Position numbers and translations under genes: made by a program
In this document: positions 45,032 through 53,244 of the stretch, in pieces
How the letters are laid out: every line of letters begins with the position of its first letter
Numbering within the stretch: the stretch's first letter is position 1
Assembly (NCBI GenBank): GCA_029593915.1
Contig: CP046147.1
Span: 1,116,001-1,180,000 of the forward strand
From: Candidatus Lucifugimonas marina
Lineage (GTDB): Bacteria > Chloroflexota > Dehalococcoidia > Lucifugimonadales > Lucifugimonadaceae
DNA: 64,000 nt
Direction of reading: 5' to 3'
Notes under the pieces: model-generated
Database searches by the model: none
What the model was told of the DNA's origin: nothing
Seen by the model: only the letters and a program-made list of their open reading frames with translations

Positions 45032-45862
45032 ATGAAAAAAATCGATTCACACTTGCACGTTTGGGCACACGATCCTGATACCTATCCATATCGGGAGGGG
45101 CAGGCCCCGCCACGTGATCGAGGTGACGCAGAATTCTTGCTCGATTTGATGGACCGTGCAGACGTCGATGGTGCTTTGATAGTTCAGCCGATTGTTCACG
45201 GCTTCGATCATTCCTATGTTGACGACACCATTGCCCAGTGGCCAGATCGATTCGTTGGAATGTGTCTAGTCGATCCTCAAGCTCCCGACCCTGTAGGCAT
45301 GCTCGATGAACTTGTGGGGCGTGGATACAGGGGAGTCAGGTTCAACCCTGCGTTATGGCGTGAGGGTGAATTGATGAACGGCGACGTAGGGCAGGCTTTG
45401 TACAAGCGTGCTGGCGAGTTGGGCATTCCGGTTGGATTTTTAGTCAGCCCAAACAATTACGAAGAGATTGAGACGTTGGCGTCGGTTTACCCAGATACCG
45501 ACGCAATAGTCGATCACTTTGGTCACTGTGTTCCGAATCGAGACGGCTCAGAAGTGCCGGCTTTTGAGCGACTTCTTGCGATGTCTCGCTACCCGAGAAT
45601 TAACGTAAAGCTATCTGAGTTTCCGAGAGCGTCAAACGAAGAATTCCCATACATCGATCTCTTCGATTGGGTTCACAGATTGATCGATGAATTCTCATCA
45701 GATCGCCTGATGTGGGGGACCGACTTCCCGTTTATTGTCGAGCAGGCCGGATATAGCAAAGGCTGGGAGATCGCGGATCGGATCGAACCGGCAATTGGAC
45801 CGGGTCTTTCTGATCAGATTCTTGGCGGAACGTGCGAACGGCTCTTCGGGACCTGGGGCTAA
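45032..45862 (+). CDS. amidohydrolase-2 family TIM-barrel hydrolase
   Basis: A 276-residue member of the amidohydrolase_2 group (2-pyrone-4,6-dicarboxylate lactonase, L-rhamnonolactonase, 4-sulfomuconolactonase relatives). Features: IDSHLHVW metal strand at residues 4-11, a VQPIVHGFD strand, DHFGHCVP with His and the final WGTDFPF Asp. Such enzymes open lactones or decarboxylate ring acids. The nearby sugar-isomerase pair makes a lactonase role in sugar-acid metabolism likely (inference). Its start is ATG 45032, divergent from copy A across a 292-bp gap with no clear feature. Confidence 0.86.
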   Translation: MKKIDSHLHVWAHDPDTYPYREGQAPPRDRGDAEFLLDLMDRADVDGALIVQPIVHGFDHSYVDDTIAQWPDRFVGMCLVDPQAPDPVGMLDELVGRGYRGVRFNPALWREGELMNGDVGQALYKRAGELGIPVGFLVSPNNYEEIETLASVYPDTDAIVDHFGHCVPNRDGSEVPAFERLLAMSRYPRINVKLSEFPRASNEEFPYIDLFDWVHRLIDEFSSDRLMWGTDFPFIVEQAGYSKGWEIADRIEPAIGPGLSDQILGGTCERLFGTWG

Positions 45863-45993
45863 TTCAGGGTATTTGTAGTTTGGGTTTCGCTCCAACTTGT
45901 GTTCAATTGTGAGCGAAGTCGCCCCGCGTGTGAGCTAACGGGCTTATAGTGTGCAGTCCCAGAACCCCGCCAAACAATCTCAAAGGAATCTCG

Positions 45994-46992
45994 ATGACCT
46001 CGTCGCCTGTCCCATCCTCAGCTCCCGATGCCGTTAAGCGTATGACTGCTGCTGCGAACGATTTTTTGAATTCGCTTGATGATTCGCAAAAGCAGACTGC
46101 ATCGTTCGAGTTTGCTGGCGACGAGCGGTACAAGTGGGCGTACACGCCCATCGAGCGGGAAGGGCTGCGTCTTCGAGAGATGAACGATGCACAGCGCAAA
46201 GCTGCGTTCACGATGATGGAGACGGGTTACAGCGCACAAGGTGCCGCAACTGCGCACAGAATTATTGAGCTTGAGACCATACTCGGCGAGTGGGAAGAGA
46301 TCAGCGACAACATTTCGCAGTGGGAACGCAATACCGACCGTTACTGGTTCAGTGTTTTCGGTACTCCGGGAAGTGTCGACGAACCTTGGGGATTCCGAGT
46401 CGGTGGTCACCACATCGGATTGACTGCCAACATTGTTGGCGGTGAGCATGTGGCGATTCTTCCGTTGTTCTTCGGTGCGAATCCGGCAGTGATTCGTCAT
46501 GGCGAACGAAAGGGCGAACGCACGTTAGTCGAAGAGCAGGACTGGGCTCGCTCTTTGCTGACTTCGATGGATTCTGCGCAAGCAAAAATGGCGATTGTTG
46601 ATCCTGTTGCACCTGCAGATATTTTGACCACGAACGTTCGCTCTGCCGACCCGAACGTGGCTCCTAAGGGAATTGGGTTTGGTGATCTGGGTGACGATCA
46701 GCGCGATCAACTGGTCGCTTTGGTGAAACACTACGTGACTCGGGCTTCCGACGATCTTTCTGCGAACTACTGGCGTGAGGTTGAATCGGCTGGGTTCGAT
46801 GATGTGACCTTTGCCTGGGCTGGACCTGCAGGAGTTGGCGAACCGCACTACTACGCAATTCGACATCCTCGATTCCTTATCGAGTACGACAACACTCAAA
46901 ATGAGGCGAACCACATCCATTCGGTGCTTCGTGACTATGCACACGATTTCGGTGAGGATCTGTTGGCTGCTCACTATCGTGCTTCGCATTAG
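45994..46992 (+). CDS. DUF3500 domain protein
   Basis: A 332-residue protein of the DUF3500 family: RYKWAYTPIEREGLRLREM near residue 45, then WFSVFGTPGSVDEPWGFRVGGHHIGLTANIVGG and the closing HYYAIRHPRFLIEYDNTQNEANHIHSVLRD. The His- and Asp-rich core suggests a metal site, but no chemistry has been established for the family that I know of. The ATG at 45994 has AAAGGA 6 bp upstream; the longer frame from 45949 is not needed. It may be cotranscribed with the 2H phosphoesterase 45 bp downstream. Confidence 0.85.
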   Translation: MTSSPVPSSAPDAVKRMTAAANDFLNSLDDSQKQTASFEFAGDERYKWAYTPIEREGLRLREMNDAQRKAAFTMMETGYSAQGAATAHRIIELETILGEWEEISDNISQWERNTDRYWFSVFGTPGSVDEPWGFRVGGHHIGLTANIVGGEHVAILPLFFGANPAVIRHGERKGERTLVEEQDWARSLLTSMDSAQAKMAIVDPVAPADILTTNVRSADPNVAPKGIGFGDLGDDQRDQLVALVKHYVTRASDDLSANYWREVESAGFDDVTFAWAGPAGVGEPHYYAIRHPRFLIEYDNTQNEANHIHSVLRDYAHDFGEDLLAAHYRASH

Positions 46993-47037
46993 TCGGGCTC
47001 CACACTACTCTGGCTTCGCGTTCACGGGGAATCGATC

Positions 47038-47607
47038 ATGGCAATTAACTCGACCAATCTTGAAAACGATCAGTTCGGATATGCGTGCTACACAATCGTT
47101 GCACCTGCCCCTGAATCGCTGGAAGCACCGCTGCTCGATATTGAGCATGCGGCTGGGCAGGAGCGAGCGAAGATCCCAGGACATGTGACTGTCAAGGGCA
47201 CTTTCTACGATATCGATAGCCTCGATGGTCTTCTCGAAACTATCCGCAACGTTGCGAACAGACACCAGCCGTTCGGGCTTGCTACCGCAGGGATGGATAT
47301 TTGGGAGTCGGAGCACAGCGTGATTCTCGGGTTTAAAGTGAACCCGGAAATCCAAGCTTTGCACGACGACCTAATGGCCGAAGTAGGACCTCTAGGAAAG
47401 TCGGCTTACCCGGACGATCCGTACCGCTCGCACATGAGCATCGTCAACGAGGTTAAGCCTGAGGGTGTTGAAATCGCAAAAGCGCGAGTGGCTGAGCTAG
47501 ATCTGGGTGGCCAGCTCGATTTCACCGCCATCGACCTGATGGCGCGTGACGGCGTTGCCTGGGGCGGCGAGTGGAAGCGGTTAGAACGGTTCGAACTGGA
47601 CGGATAG
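47038..47607 (+). CDS. 2H phosphoesterase superfamily protein (2'-5' RNA ligase-like)
   Basis: A 189-residue protein with the two HxT/S motifs that define the superfamily: HVTVKG at about residues 50-55 and HMSIVN near residue 140. Each lies in the expected strand of a pseudo-symmetric lobe. Members ligate or cleave 2'-5' phosphodiesters or open cyclic phosphates in RNA and nucleotides. The length is typical of the small bacterial group. It ends nine bases before the convergent zinc-binding protein gene. Substrate not readable. Confidence 0.84.
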   Translation: MAINSTNLENDQFGYACYTIVAPAPESLEAPLLDIEHAAGQERAKIPGHVTVKGTFYDIDSLDGLLETIRNVANRHQPFGLATAGMDIWESEHSVILGFKVNPEIQALHDDLMAEVGPLGKSAYPDDPYRSHMSIVNEVKPEGVEIAKARVAELDLGGQLDFTAIDLMARDGVAWGGEWKRLERFELDG

Positions 47608-47616
47608 TGTGGTCGC

Positions 47617-48552
47617 TTAGTTCGAACAGTTCATGGCGGTGGCGAGGGCTGCCGCGTTCGACTTCATGATGTCCAAGTAGCTTTTTCCTGCTGATGCTTC
47701 GCTCGCTGTTCGCACTTCCAACGGGTGAAGGGTGAGCAATTCGGTTCCTGTTTCAGCTGAGACTGTTGAAGCGAGGCGGTCGCTGACGATTGGTTCTTGC
47801 AGGATGTGCCTGATACCGAGTTCGTTGATTCGTTCGATTACGTTTGCAAGCTGTGAAGGACCGGATTCGAACTCGGGTGAAAGCCCTGCGAGTCCGATCT
47901 GTGAGAAGCCATACTGCTCAGCCATGTGTCCGAACGCCAAGTGCGAGACGACCACGCTGTCGAGCTCGCAATTGGCAAGCTGTTTTGCAATAAGTTCATC
48001 GAGCGCACGAAGCTCGATTTCGAGTGCGTCGGCGTTTCGAGTGTAGACCTGAGATCCATCTGGATCGACCTCTATCAGAGCCGAGAGAATTCGGTCTGCC
48101 TGTTCCTGCGCCTCAAGAGGGTTGAGCCATACGTGAGCGTCGAGCGTGTCATCGTCGTGCGATTGCCCGCCATGATCCTCGTGTTCTATCTCTTCCGTGA
48201 TGGTCTGCACAGCAACGGTCGACTTATTTCCATCGTCTCCTGAAGCAGTAGCAGCGTTAAGCGCCCATGACTCGAAGGCTGGATGGTTGTAGATGAATAG
48301 ATCGGAGTTCGAAATTGCGCGGACGTCAGAAGGTGCAGGCTCGAAATCGTGTGCCTCAACACCAGGCTTCACAAGCTGATTAACCTCAATCCTGTCGGCA
48401 CCAATGCGCTCGGCAATGAACGTAAGTGGGTACGTGGTTGTTACGACACTAACTTTCTCGCCCTGCTGCGCGCCGACATCGCTTTTACAAGCTGTAATTA
48501 ACAGTGCTGAAAGCGCTAATAGAAGGGCAATTACTACGGAGTGTTTGGACAT
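47617..48552 (-). CDS. zinc/manganese-type ABC transporter substrate-binding lipoprotein (ZnuA/AdcA family)
   Basis: A 311-residue cluster A-I metal-binding protein. The signal peptide ends in LLITAC (Cys22), so it is lipid-anchored. Metal-site motifs: His in VEAHDFEP, His in DAHVWLNP, His in VVSHLAFGHMA and the Asp/Glu side near the end. A His- and Asp-rich loop (EHEDHGGQSHDDD) near residues 130-142 favours zinc. No permease or ATPase gene is nearby. It uses ATG 48552; ATG 48573 is an alternative, and a palindromic operator lies between them. The upstream region has a second copy of that operator, so metal-responsive control is expected. Confidence 0.88.
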   Translation of the reverse strand: MSKHSVVIALLLALSALLITACKSDVGAQQGEKVSVVTTTYPLTFIAERIGADRIEVNQLVKPGVEAHDFEPAPSDVRAISNSDLFIYNHPAFESWALNAATASGDDGNKSTVAVQTITEEIEHEDHGGQSHDDDTLDAHVWLNPLEAQEQADRILSALIEVDPDGSQVYTRNADALEIELRALDELIAKQLANCELDSVVVSHLAFGHMAEQYGFSQIGLAGLSPEFESGPSQLANVIERINELGIRHILQEPIVSDRLASTVSAETGTELLTLHPLEVRTASEASAGKSYLDIMKSNAAALATAMNCSN

Positions 48553-48557
48553 GGAGT

Positions 48558-48572
48558 TGATACCCAGTATCA
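48558..48572. promoter_or_regulatory. palindromic operator A (metal-regulator-like)
   Basis: A perfect 6-3-6 palindrome, TGATACCCAGTATCA, lies six bases upstream of the ZnuA-like ATG. It overlaps the expected ribosome-binding region. It is an inverted copy of operator B at 48645-48659. Confidence 0.75.
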
Positions 48573-48631
48573 TAAAGTGGCGATAATTTAGCTGCACCGT
48601 AGTTTCAAAGGCGTAGCTATAGCGTCAGTGT

Positions 48632-48660
48632 AGTCTAAAATTTATGATACTGGGTATCAA
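48632..48660 (-). promoter_or_regulatory. predicted promoter of the ZnuA-like gene, overlapping operator B
   Basis: On the minus strand TTGATA (48655-48660) and TAGACT (48632-48637) are separated by 17 bp, a normal -35/-10 arrangement. The -35 and spacer overlap operator B, so a bound repressor would block polymerase. The distance to the ATG leaves about a 70-base leader. Confidence 0.6.
48645..48659. promoter_or_regulatory. palindromic operator B (metal-regulator-like)
   Basis: TGATACTGGGTATCA, identical to operator A in the opposite orientation; 20 bases match when the flanks are included. The centres of A and B are 87 bp apart. Such 6-3-6 palindromes resemble Fur-family (Zur-like) sites, but no regulator gene is in the window. 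Confidence 0.75.
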
Positions 48661-48720
48661 AAAAGCGGCAAGTGTAACGACGCGTTGAAAACCAATACGT
48701 ACTTTAGGATTAAATGCTGA

Positions 48721-49068
48721 CTAAACGACTTTCCAGCGAGGAACAGTTCCGCCTTCAGGACCGCGAGTTGACTTGTAAATCACTCGCTCGTTGTCGCTAG
48801 AAGAGTCGGGAAGCTGCTCAACCGAATCTCCGCCAGACCAGTGTCCCCAGTCGGCGCCACAATTGGTGCAAGTATCTGATTCGTAGACATTGCCCGTGGT
48901 GTGGCAGTTCGCACAGAACGTAGTGAGCCCGGCATCGAGTGCTACCTGATTCGGTGCAGTATCAGCTCCGCAGGCAGGGCAGTTCGGCGCTGACGAAGGT
49001 AGGAACTTCGGCAGCAGAACTTTGGCGCAAACTTTGCAGGTGAATGTAGGTCGGGCTTCAGATGTCAT
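48721..49068 (-). CDS. zinc-ribbon protein, unknown function
   Basis: A 115-residue protein with four CxxC knuckles: CKVC, CPAC, CANC and CTNC. They are spaced as two zinc ribbons over residues 11-70. The rest is an acidic C-terminal tail. No enzyme or DNA-binding domain is obvious. It lies upstream of the ZnuA-like gene on the same strand, with the operator pair between them, and could be zinc-linked by location; this is an inference. The start ATG 49068 follows the Fhs gene stop by 28 bp. An RNA- or protein-binding role is equally possible. Confidence 0.75.
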   Translation of the reverse strand: MTSEARPTFTCKVCAKVLLPKFLPSSAPNCPACGADTAPNQVALDAGLTTFCANCHTTGNVYESDTCTNCGADWGHWSGGDSVEQLPDSSSDNERVIYKSTRGPEGGTVPRWKVV

Positions 49069-49096
49069 TTTTACTTTGTCGTCTGGGTATCTTTGG

Positions 49097-50731
49097 CTAC
49101 GTGCTTAGGATTCCGGTTATTTCGCCATCATCGTTCAGGTCAATATCCCACGCATTTGGCTTGGATGGAAGACCCGGTAGAGTGATGATATCGCCCGCAA
49201 GCGTCACAATTTGGCGAGCACCGGCAAGAATACGCAGTTCCCTGATGGGGAGTGTGTGTCCTTCAGGTGCGCCTTTGAGTTTTGGGTCGGCTGAAATCGA
49301 TAGATGTGTTTTGGCAATACACACAGGAAAGTTCCAACCATTTGCTGCAAAACGTCGAGCTGTGGTTTTGGTCATAGGTCCCCACTTCACATCACCGGCG
49401 AGGTAGAGCGACTTTGCCATGTTTTCGACTTTGTCGAAGTAGTCATCATCGTCTTCGTAAAGGAGTTTGACGTCGGATGACTGATCGGCAGCTTTGACCA
49501 CTGCTTCCGCGAGTTCGGTCATTCCGAGGCCACCCTCAGCGAAGCCTTTTGCCTCTTCGACACCGATAGCTCCGGCGGCCATCGCTACTTCTTTTACTAC
49601 GGCGATTTCTTCTGGAGAATCGGTAGGGAATCGATTGATCGCAACGACGGCGGGCAGACCGTATAGCCCAACAATTCGGAGTGCGTTCTTCAGGTTTTCT
49701 GCACCTCGGCGAACCGCATCAGGATCGGCAGTAGCCATATCTTTCAGTGCAACACCACCGTGCCATTTGAGACCACGAATAGTTGCCACAACCACTGCTG
49801 CTGACGGTTTTGGACCGCCCTGACGGACCTTGATGTCCATGAATTTTTCAAATCCAAGATCGGCACCAAAACCGGCTTCGGTAACGACGTACTCACCGCA
49901 GTTGACTGCAAGCTTGTCGGCGATAATTGATGAACAGCCGTGAGCGATGTTTCCAAACGGACCCATGTGAACGATAGTCGGCTGACCTTCTGCGGTTTGC
50001 GCTAAGTTGGGCTTGATGGCGTCTCGAAGCAACGCCATGATCGAACCGATGCCCTTGATTTCTCGGGCTGTGACAGGCGTTGTGCCGTCTTTCTTCCAAC
50101 CCACGACGATATCGCCGATGCGTTCTCGTAAGTCTTCGTAAGAACTCGCGAGCGCACAGATAGCCATGATTTCGGAAGCTGCGTTGATATCAAAACCAGC
50201 TTCCCGAACTGGCCCGTTTAGCTTGCCACCAGCACCGGTCATGATCGTGCGAAGCGCACGGTCTTCGGCGTCGGTGACACGTCGCCAAGTTACTCCCGAC
50301 GCATCGAAATCTTCGATGGCGTTTCGATAGACGGCGTTGTCGACCATTGCTGCCAGCAAATTGTGGGCAGATTCAATGGCATGGAAGTCGCCTGTGAAGT
50401 GGAGATTAATATCGACTGCTGGCTGAACCGTAGATTTACCGCCGCCGGTTCCGCCGCCCTTGTGACCGAACACTGGCCCAAGCGCTGGCTGTCGGATAGT
50501 GAGCACTGGCTTTTTGCCGATTTTGGCGAGGCCTTGAGTAAGTCCCACTGCTGTTGTCGACTTACCTTCACCGGCTGGAGTAGGCGTGATAGCTGTGACT
50601 ACGATCAGCTTCGCTTTTTCGTCTGCATCTGGAAATGCGTCGAGCGGGATTTTGGCTTTGTCGTGTCCGTAGGGTTCGAGAACGGATGGATCGAGGCCCA
50701 TGTCGGCCGCGAGGTCAGCAATTGGTCGCAT
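49097..50731 (-). CDS. fhs: formate--tetrahydrofolate ligase
   Basis: A 544-residue Fhs, which makes 10-formyl-THF from formate, THF and ATP. The P-loop is TPAGEGKST (residues 51-59), followed by VGLTQGLAKIGK, and further signatures are RQPALGPVFGHKGGGTGGG and TEAGFGADLGFEKF. Length is near the family's usual 555. It supplies one-carbon units for purines and other uses. No folD or other one-carbon genes are adjacent. The gene is divergent from nothing; it faces the minus-strand group that ends at the zinc-ribbon gene, 28 bp away. Confidence 0.96.
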   Translation of the reverse strand: MRPIADLAADMGLDPSVLEPYGHDKAKIPLDAFPDADEKAKLIVVTAITPTPAGEGKSTTAVGLTQGLAKIGKKPVLTIRQPALGPVFGHKGGGTGGGKSTVQPAVDINLHFTGDFHAIESAHNLLAAMVDNAVYRNAIEDFDASGVTWRRVTDAEDRALRTIMTGAGGKLNGPVREAGFDINAASEIMAICALASSYEDLRERIGDIVVGWKKDGTTPVTAREIKGIGSIMALLRDAIKPNLAQTAEGQPTIVHMGPFGNIAHGCSSIIADKLAVNCGEYVVTEAGFGADLGFEKFMDIKVRQGGPKPSAAVVVATIRGLKWHGGVALKDMATADPDAVRRGAENLKNALRIVGLYGLPAVVAINRFPTDSPEEIAVVKEVAMAAGAIGVEEAKGFAEGGLGMTELAEAVVKAADQSSDVKLLYEDDDDYFDKVENMAKSLYLAGDVKWGPMTKTTARRFAANGWNFPVCIAKTHLSISADPKLKGAPEGHTLPIRELRILAGARQIVTLAGDIITLPGLPSKPNAWDIDLNDDGEITGILST

Positions 50732-50865
50732 TAGGATATTTTTACTGTCGGGAAAACTATTGGTCGGAACCGCTGTTTTACGAGCGATGGAAAAATTTAC
50801 TCAAACCAGTTAATACTACTTGCCATATTGCCGATTGGTTTTTCTGGCATGAGTAGTACGTGAGA

Positions 50866-51291
50866 CTAGTCTGAGGGCGATGGCCAGCGGGGTGGCTTGT
50901 TGCTGAACAACCACTTGGCGCGCTTCGCTCCTGCGACGAACATGATCGCCGCAACGACTGTGACGATGATTCCACCGATGAATGTCCAGACTATAGCTGC
51001 AGACGCGATTGCCACGACGGCGAGAAAGATCTCTATTAGTAAGCGAACTGGACCTGGGACGGCAACAACTACATGTTTTTTGTCACCAGTTGTCGAGAAC
51101 ACGCCGGGCAGAGCCACGAGGATCGCCAATGCTGGAATAGTCATTAACCAGTTGCCGGTTAGATCAGCAGCAGCCCATGGACCTGCGACCCAGGCTACGA
51201 CTTCGATTGCGAATCTTGAAGCGCCTGAAAGCACAGTATCGAGCGGGTTATCGAACTTAGTAGCGCGGGTGGTGTCTTCTGATTTGCTCAT
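50866..51291 (-). CDS. small four-helix membrane protein (YrdB/DUF2568-like)
   Basis: A 141-residue protein with about four hydrophobic helices: residues 25-45 (FAIEVVAWVAGPW), 48-66, 82-102 (LLIEIFLAVVAIASA) and 104-124. The arrangement, with VPGPVRLLIE before helix three, resembles the YrdB/DUF2568 family, but the match is only by pattern. The C-terminal tail is basic. A second small membrane protein starts about 70 bp upstream on the same strand, so they may be a pair. Function unknown. Confidence 0.65.
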   Translation of the reverse strand: MSKSEDTTRATKFDNPLDTVLSGASRFAIEVVAWVAGPWAAADLTGNWLMTIPALAILVALPGVFSTTGDKKHVVVAVPGPVRLLIEIFLAVVAIASAAIVWTFIGGIIVTVVAAIMFVAGAKRAKWLFSNKPPRWPSPSD

Positions 51292-51359
51292 ACGGACGAA
51301 GCTAACAGTTTCGCCAGTTGATGTTCAAGGATGTGAAAAATCTTGATTTTCTAACGACG

Positions 51360-51599
51360 CTAGACGGTCTTGAACCTGCGACCGATGGTCAGGAACACGA
51401 ATCCGATGGATCCGAGTACTGTCACGATGTCCCAGTGAATAATCCTGCCGATAGCAAGGTTCGCGACCACTGCAACGGAAAGGACGATTGCAACTACTAT
51501 CGCAGCAAAAATTATCGCACCCAACCAACTTCGATCTGCGCCACCAGTCGCCGAATCGACAGAAGAGTTTCGAGGGGATTTTGAGTTTAAATTTGCCAG
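51360..51599 (-). CDS. small membrane protein, probable CTG or internal TTG start
   Basis: An open frame of 79 codons that lacks ATG or GTG. Its translation is clearly protein-like: a polar N-terminal stretch (SKSPRNSSVDSATGGAD), a long hydrophobic helix (AAIVVAIVLSVAVV), a short loop (IHWDIVT) and a second hydrophobic helix (GSIGFVFLTI), ending RRFKTV. CTG 51599 has GGAG seven bases upstream (51607-51610), which is good spacing; a TTG at 51524 would give a 54-residue product covering just the two helices. Frame and composition support coding; the start is uncertain. It lies upstream of the small four-helix membrane protein. Confidence 0.6.
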   Translation of the reverse strand: MANLNSKSPRNSSVDSATGGADRSWLGAIIFAAIVVAIVLSVAVVANLAIGRIIHWDIVTVLGSIGFVFLTIGRRFKTV

Positions 51600-51644
51600 A
51601 TTAGAACTCCATCAGTCGGGAATAGTGCGACTAGGTGATAATTG

Positions 51645-51706
51645 CAAAATAGAAGACGCTGTCGAAGTAGCGGAGGGACGGCTCGCGATTACCTCGACAG
51701 CGTCTT
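51645..51706 (-). terminator. likely terminator after the MFS gene
   Basis: AAGACGCTGTCGA and TCGACAGCGTCTT form a perfect 13-bp stem over a 28-base loop, with a TCTATTTT stretch after it on the minus strand. It lies 45 bases past the MFS stop. The loop is long and the U-tract broken, so it is only probable. Confidence 0.55.
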
Positions 51707-51751
51707 GGTGTTTTTGATGCGGGTAGGATACGAGAAGATGCGAGAGGCTTT

Positions 51752-53053
51752 TTAGCGCGGTTGGTATGTTGGCGGAGTCGGCTTGGTAGCCAACAGAATC
51801 GTAACCGCGGCAATTGCACAGAAAGCGGCAAGTGTCTGGAGAGAAGTTACGTAGGTTCCCGTTGTGTCGTACACGCGTCCGACGATTACCGGAGCAGCCA
51901 TCATTCCAAGCCCCATCGGGAATGCCGACATTCCCAAAATTACTCCGAAGTGTTTTCGGCCGAAGTAGTCGCCTCGCATGGCATGGAGAATTGGTGTGCG
52001 ACCGCCGAATCCGATTCCCCAGAGAAGCGCAAACAGAACCGCCGTTGTGTAGTCGCCGGCGTGTGCCAGCACAACTAATGCAGCTCCCTGCAGCAGGATG
52101 AGAACTGGAAGGATGGTGCGTTTGTTGACTCTATCGCCGACGAAGCCACCGACCATCTGAAATCCAAAAGCTGAAAACGCCATGATCGGAAGAATGGTTG
52201 CTGCGCTCGTATCGGAAAGCCCAACCGCATTTTTATCGGTAAGCGGGAAGTAGATGTGGGCTGAAATCGCACCTACGGAAAGATTTGTGAGGGTGTGACT
52301 GATCGAAATGGCCCAGAACGCTCGAGTTCTGAGCGCTTCTTTTCCGGTGAAATCGTATTGCGTAAGCGGTTTGTCATCATCGCTTTTCGTCTTCGTGACC
52401 TGCGCCATGAGATCCCCGTACTCGGGCGCTCTTTTACCGGCGATGTAAGCGAGAGGTGGCCCTGCAGCCAGAGTAATTAATCCGATAACGAAAGTTGTTT
52501 CACGCCAGCCGTAAGTGTTGATTCCCCAAACGATTAGCGGGACGAACACTCCGCCGAGACTCGATCCACCGATAACGATCGCCATCGCTGTTGCACGTTT
52601 GTGCGGCATCCATGCGTTTACTGCCGCCATAGAAGGAACGAATCCACCCAGGGAAAATCCCATCGAAAGAGTGAAATACGCAACGTAGTACTGAACCGGA
52701 CCTTGCAATTGGGAATAGCCAATTAGTCCAAATCCACCGATGGTGAATCCGATCAGGACCATCTTCCCGGTGCCGAATTTGTCGGTAAGCCAGCCTTCGA
52801 GTGGGCCTAGCAATGCGCCACCGAACCGACCGAATGATGCGACTCCTGTGACTACCGCTCGTGACCATCCAAACTCGTCTTCGATGGCGCGGAACAACGT
52901 GCTCGCAGCCTGAAAGGTTGGCCCCGAGCTCACGATCATGTTCATCGCACCGGCGAGGGCGACCCACCAGCCGTAGAACACACGGCCAGCTTTTCCTTTT
53001 GGCCCTTTTGCCTCTGTTGAACTATTTGGATTTTGAGGGCTAGAGGTGGTCAT
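51752..53053 (-). CDS. MFS transporter
   Basis: A 433-residue carrier with about twelve helices, a cytoplasmic N-terminal tail (residues 1-22), a central loop at about residues 200-225 and the family loop PLEGWLTDKFG between helices 2 and 3. Its N-terminal segment VFYGWWVALAGAMNM is similar to the MFS protein at 36 kb, so the two share a subfamily of organic-acid transporters (inference). It diverges from the enolase-superfamily gene at 53.2 kb, a possible substrate-linked pair. The start is ATG 53053. Confidence 0.86.
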   Translation of the reverse strand: MTTSSPQNPNSSTEAKGPKGKAGRVFYGWWVALAGAMNMIVSSGPTFQAASTLFRAIEDEFGWSRAVVTGVASFGRFGGALLGPLEGWLTDKFGTGKMVLIGFTIGGFGLIGYSQLQGPVQYYVAYFTLSMGFSLGGFVPSMAAVNAWMPHKRATAMAIVIGGSSLGGVFVPLIVWGINTYGWRETTFVIGLITLAAGPPLAYIAGKRAPEYGDLMAQVTKTKSDDDKPLTQYDFTGKEALRTRAFWAISISHTLTNLSVGAISAHIYFPLTDKNAVGLSDTSAATILPIMAFSAFGFQMVGGFVGDRVNKRTILPVLILLQGAALVVLAHAGDYTTAVLFALLWGIGFGGRTPILHAMRGDYFGRKHFGVILGMSAFPMGLGMMAAPVIVGRVYDTTGTYVTSLQTLAAFCAIAAVTILLATKPTPPTYQPR

Positions 53054-53244
53054 TTACAGGTGAAAATTGGGTTTCGGCACTGGTGGCGAAGATTGAAAAC
53101 ATGAGACTACGTCCATTCTGGTCGGCGTGCATGGTCGTTTAGCTCCAGTCGTTGAGGAAAACAATGTTCATCGATGTACCCATTTCGCCGTTTCGAGGGT
53201 AATCTGTCGGCTCGAATCAGATAAAAACAAACGGCGGAAACTGA

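Noticed and set aside
51318-51584. 88-codon plus-strand frame
   Set aside because: Opposite the small membrane protein, whose minus-strand translation has two clean helices; this frame looks random.
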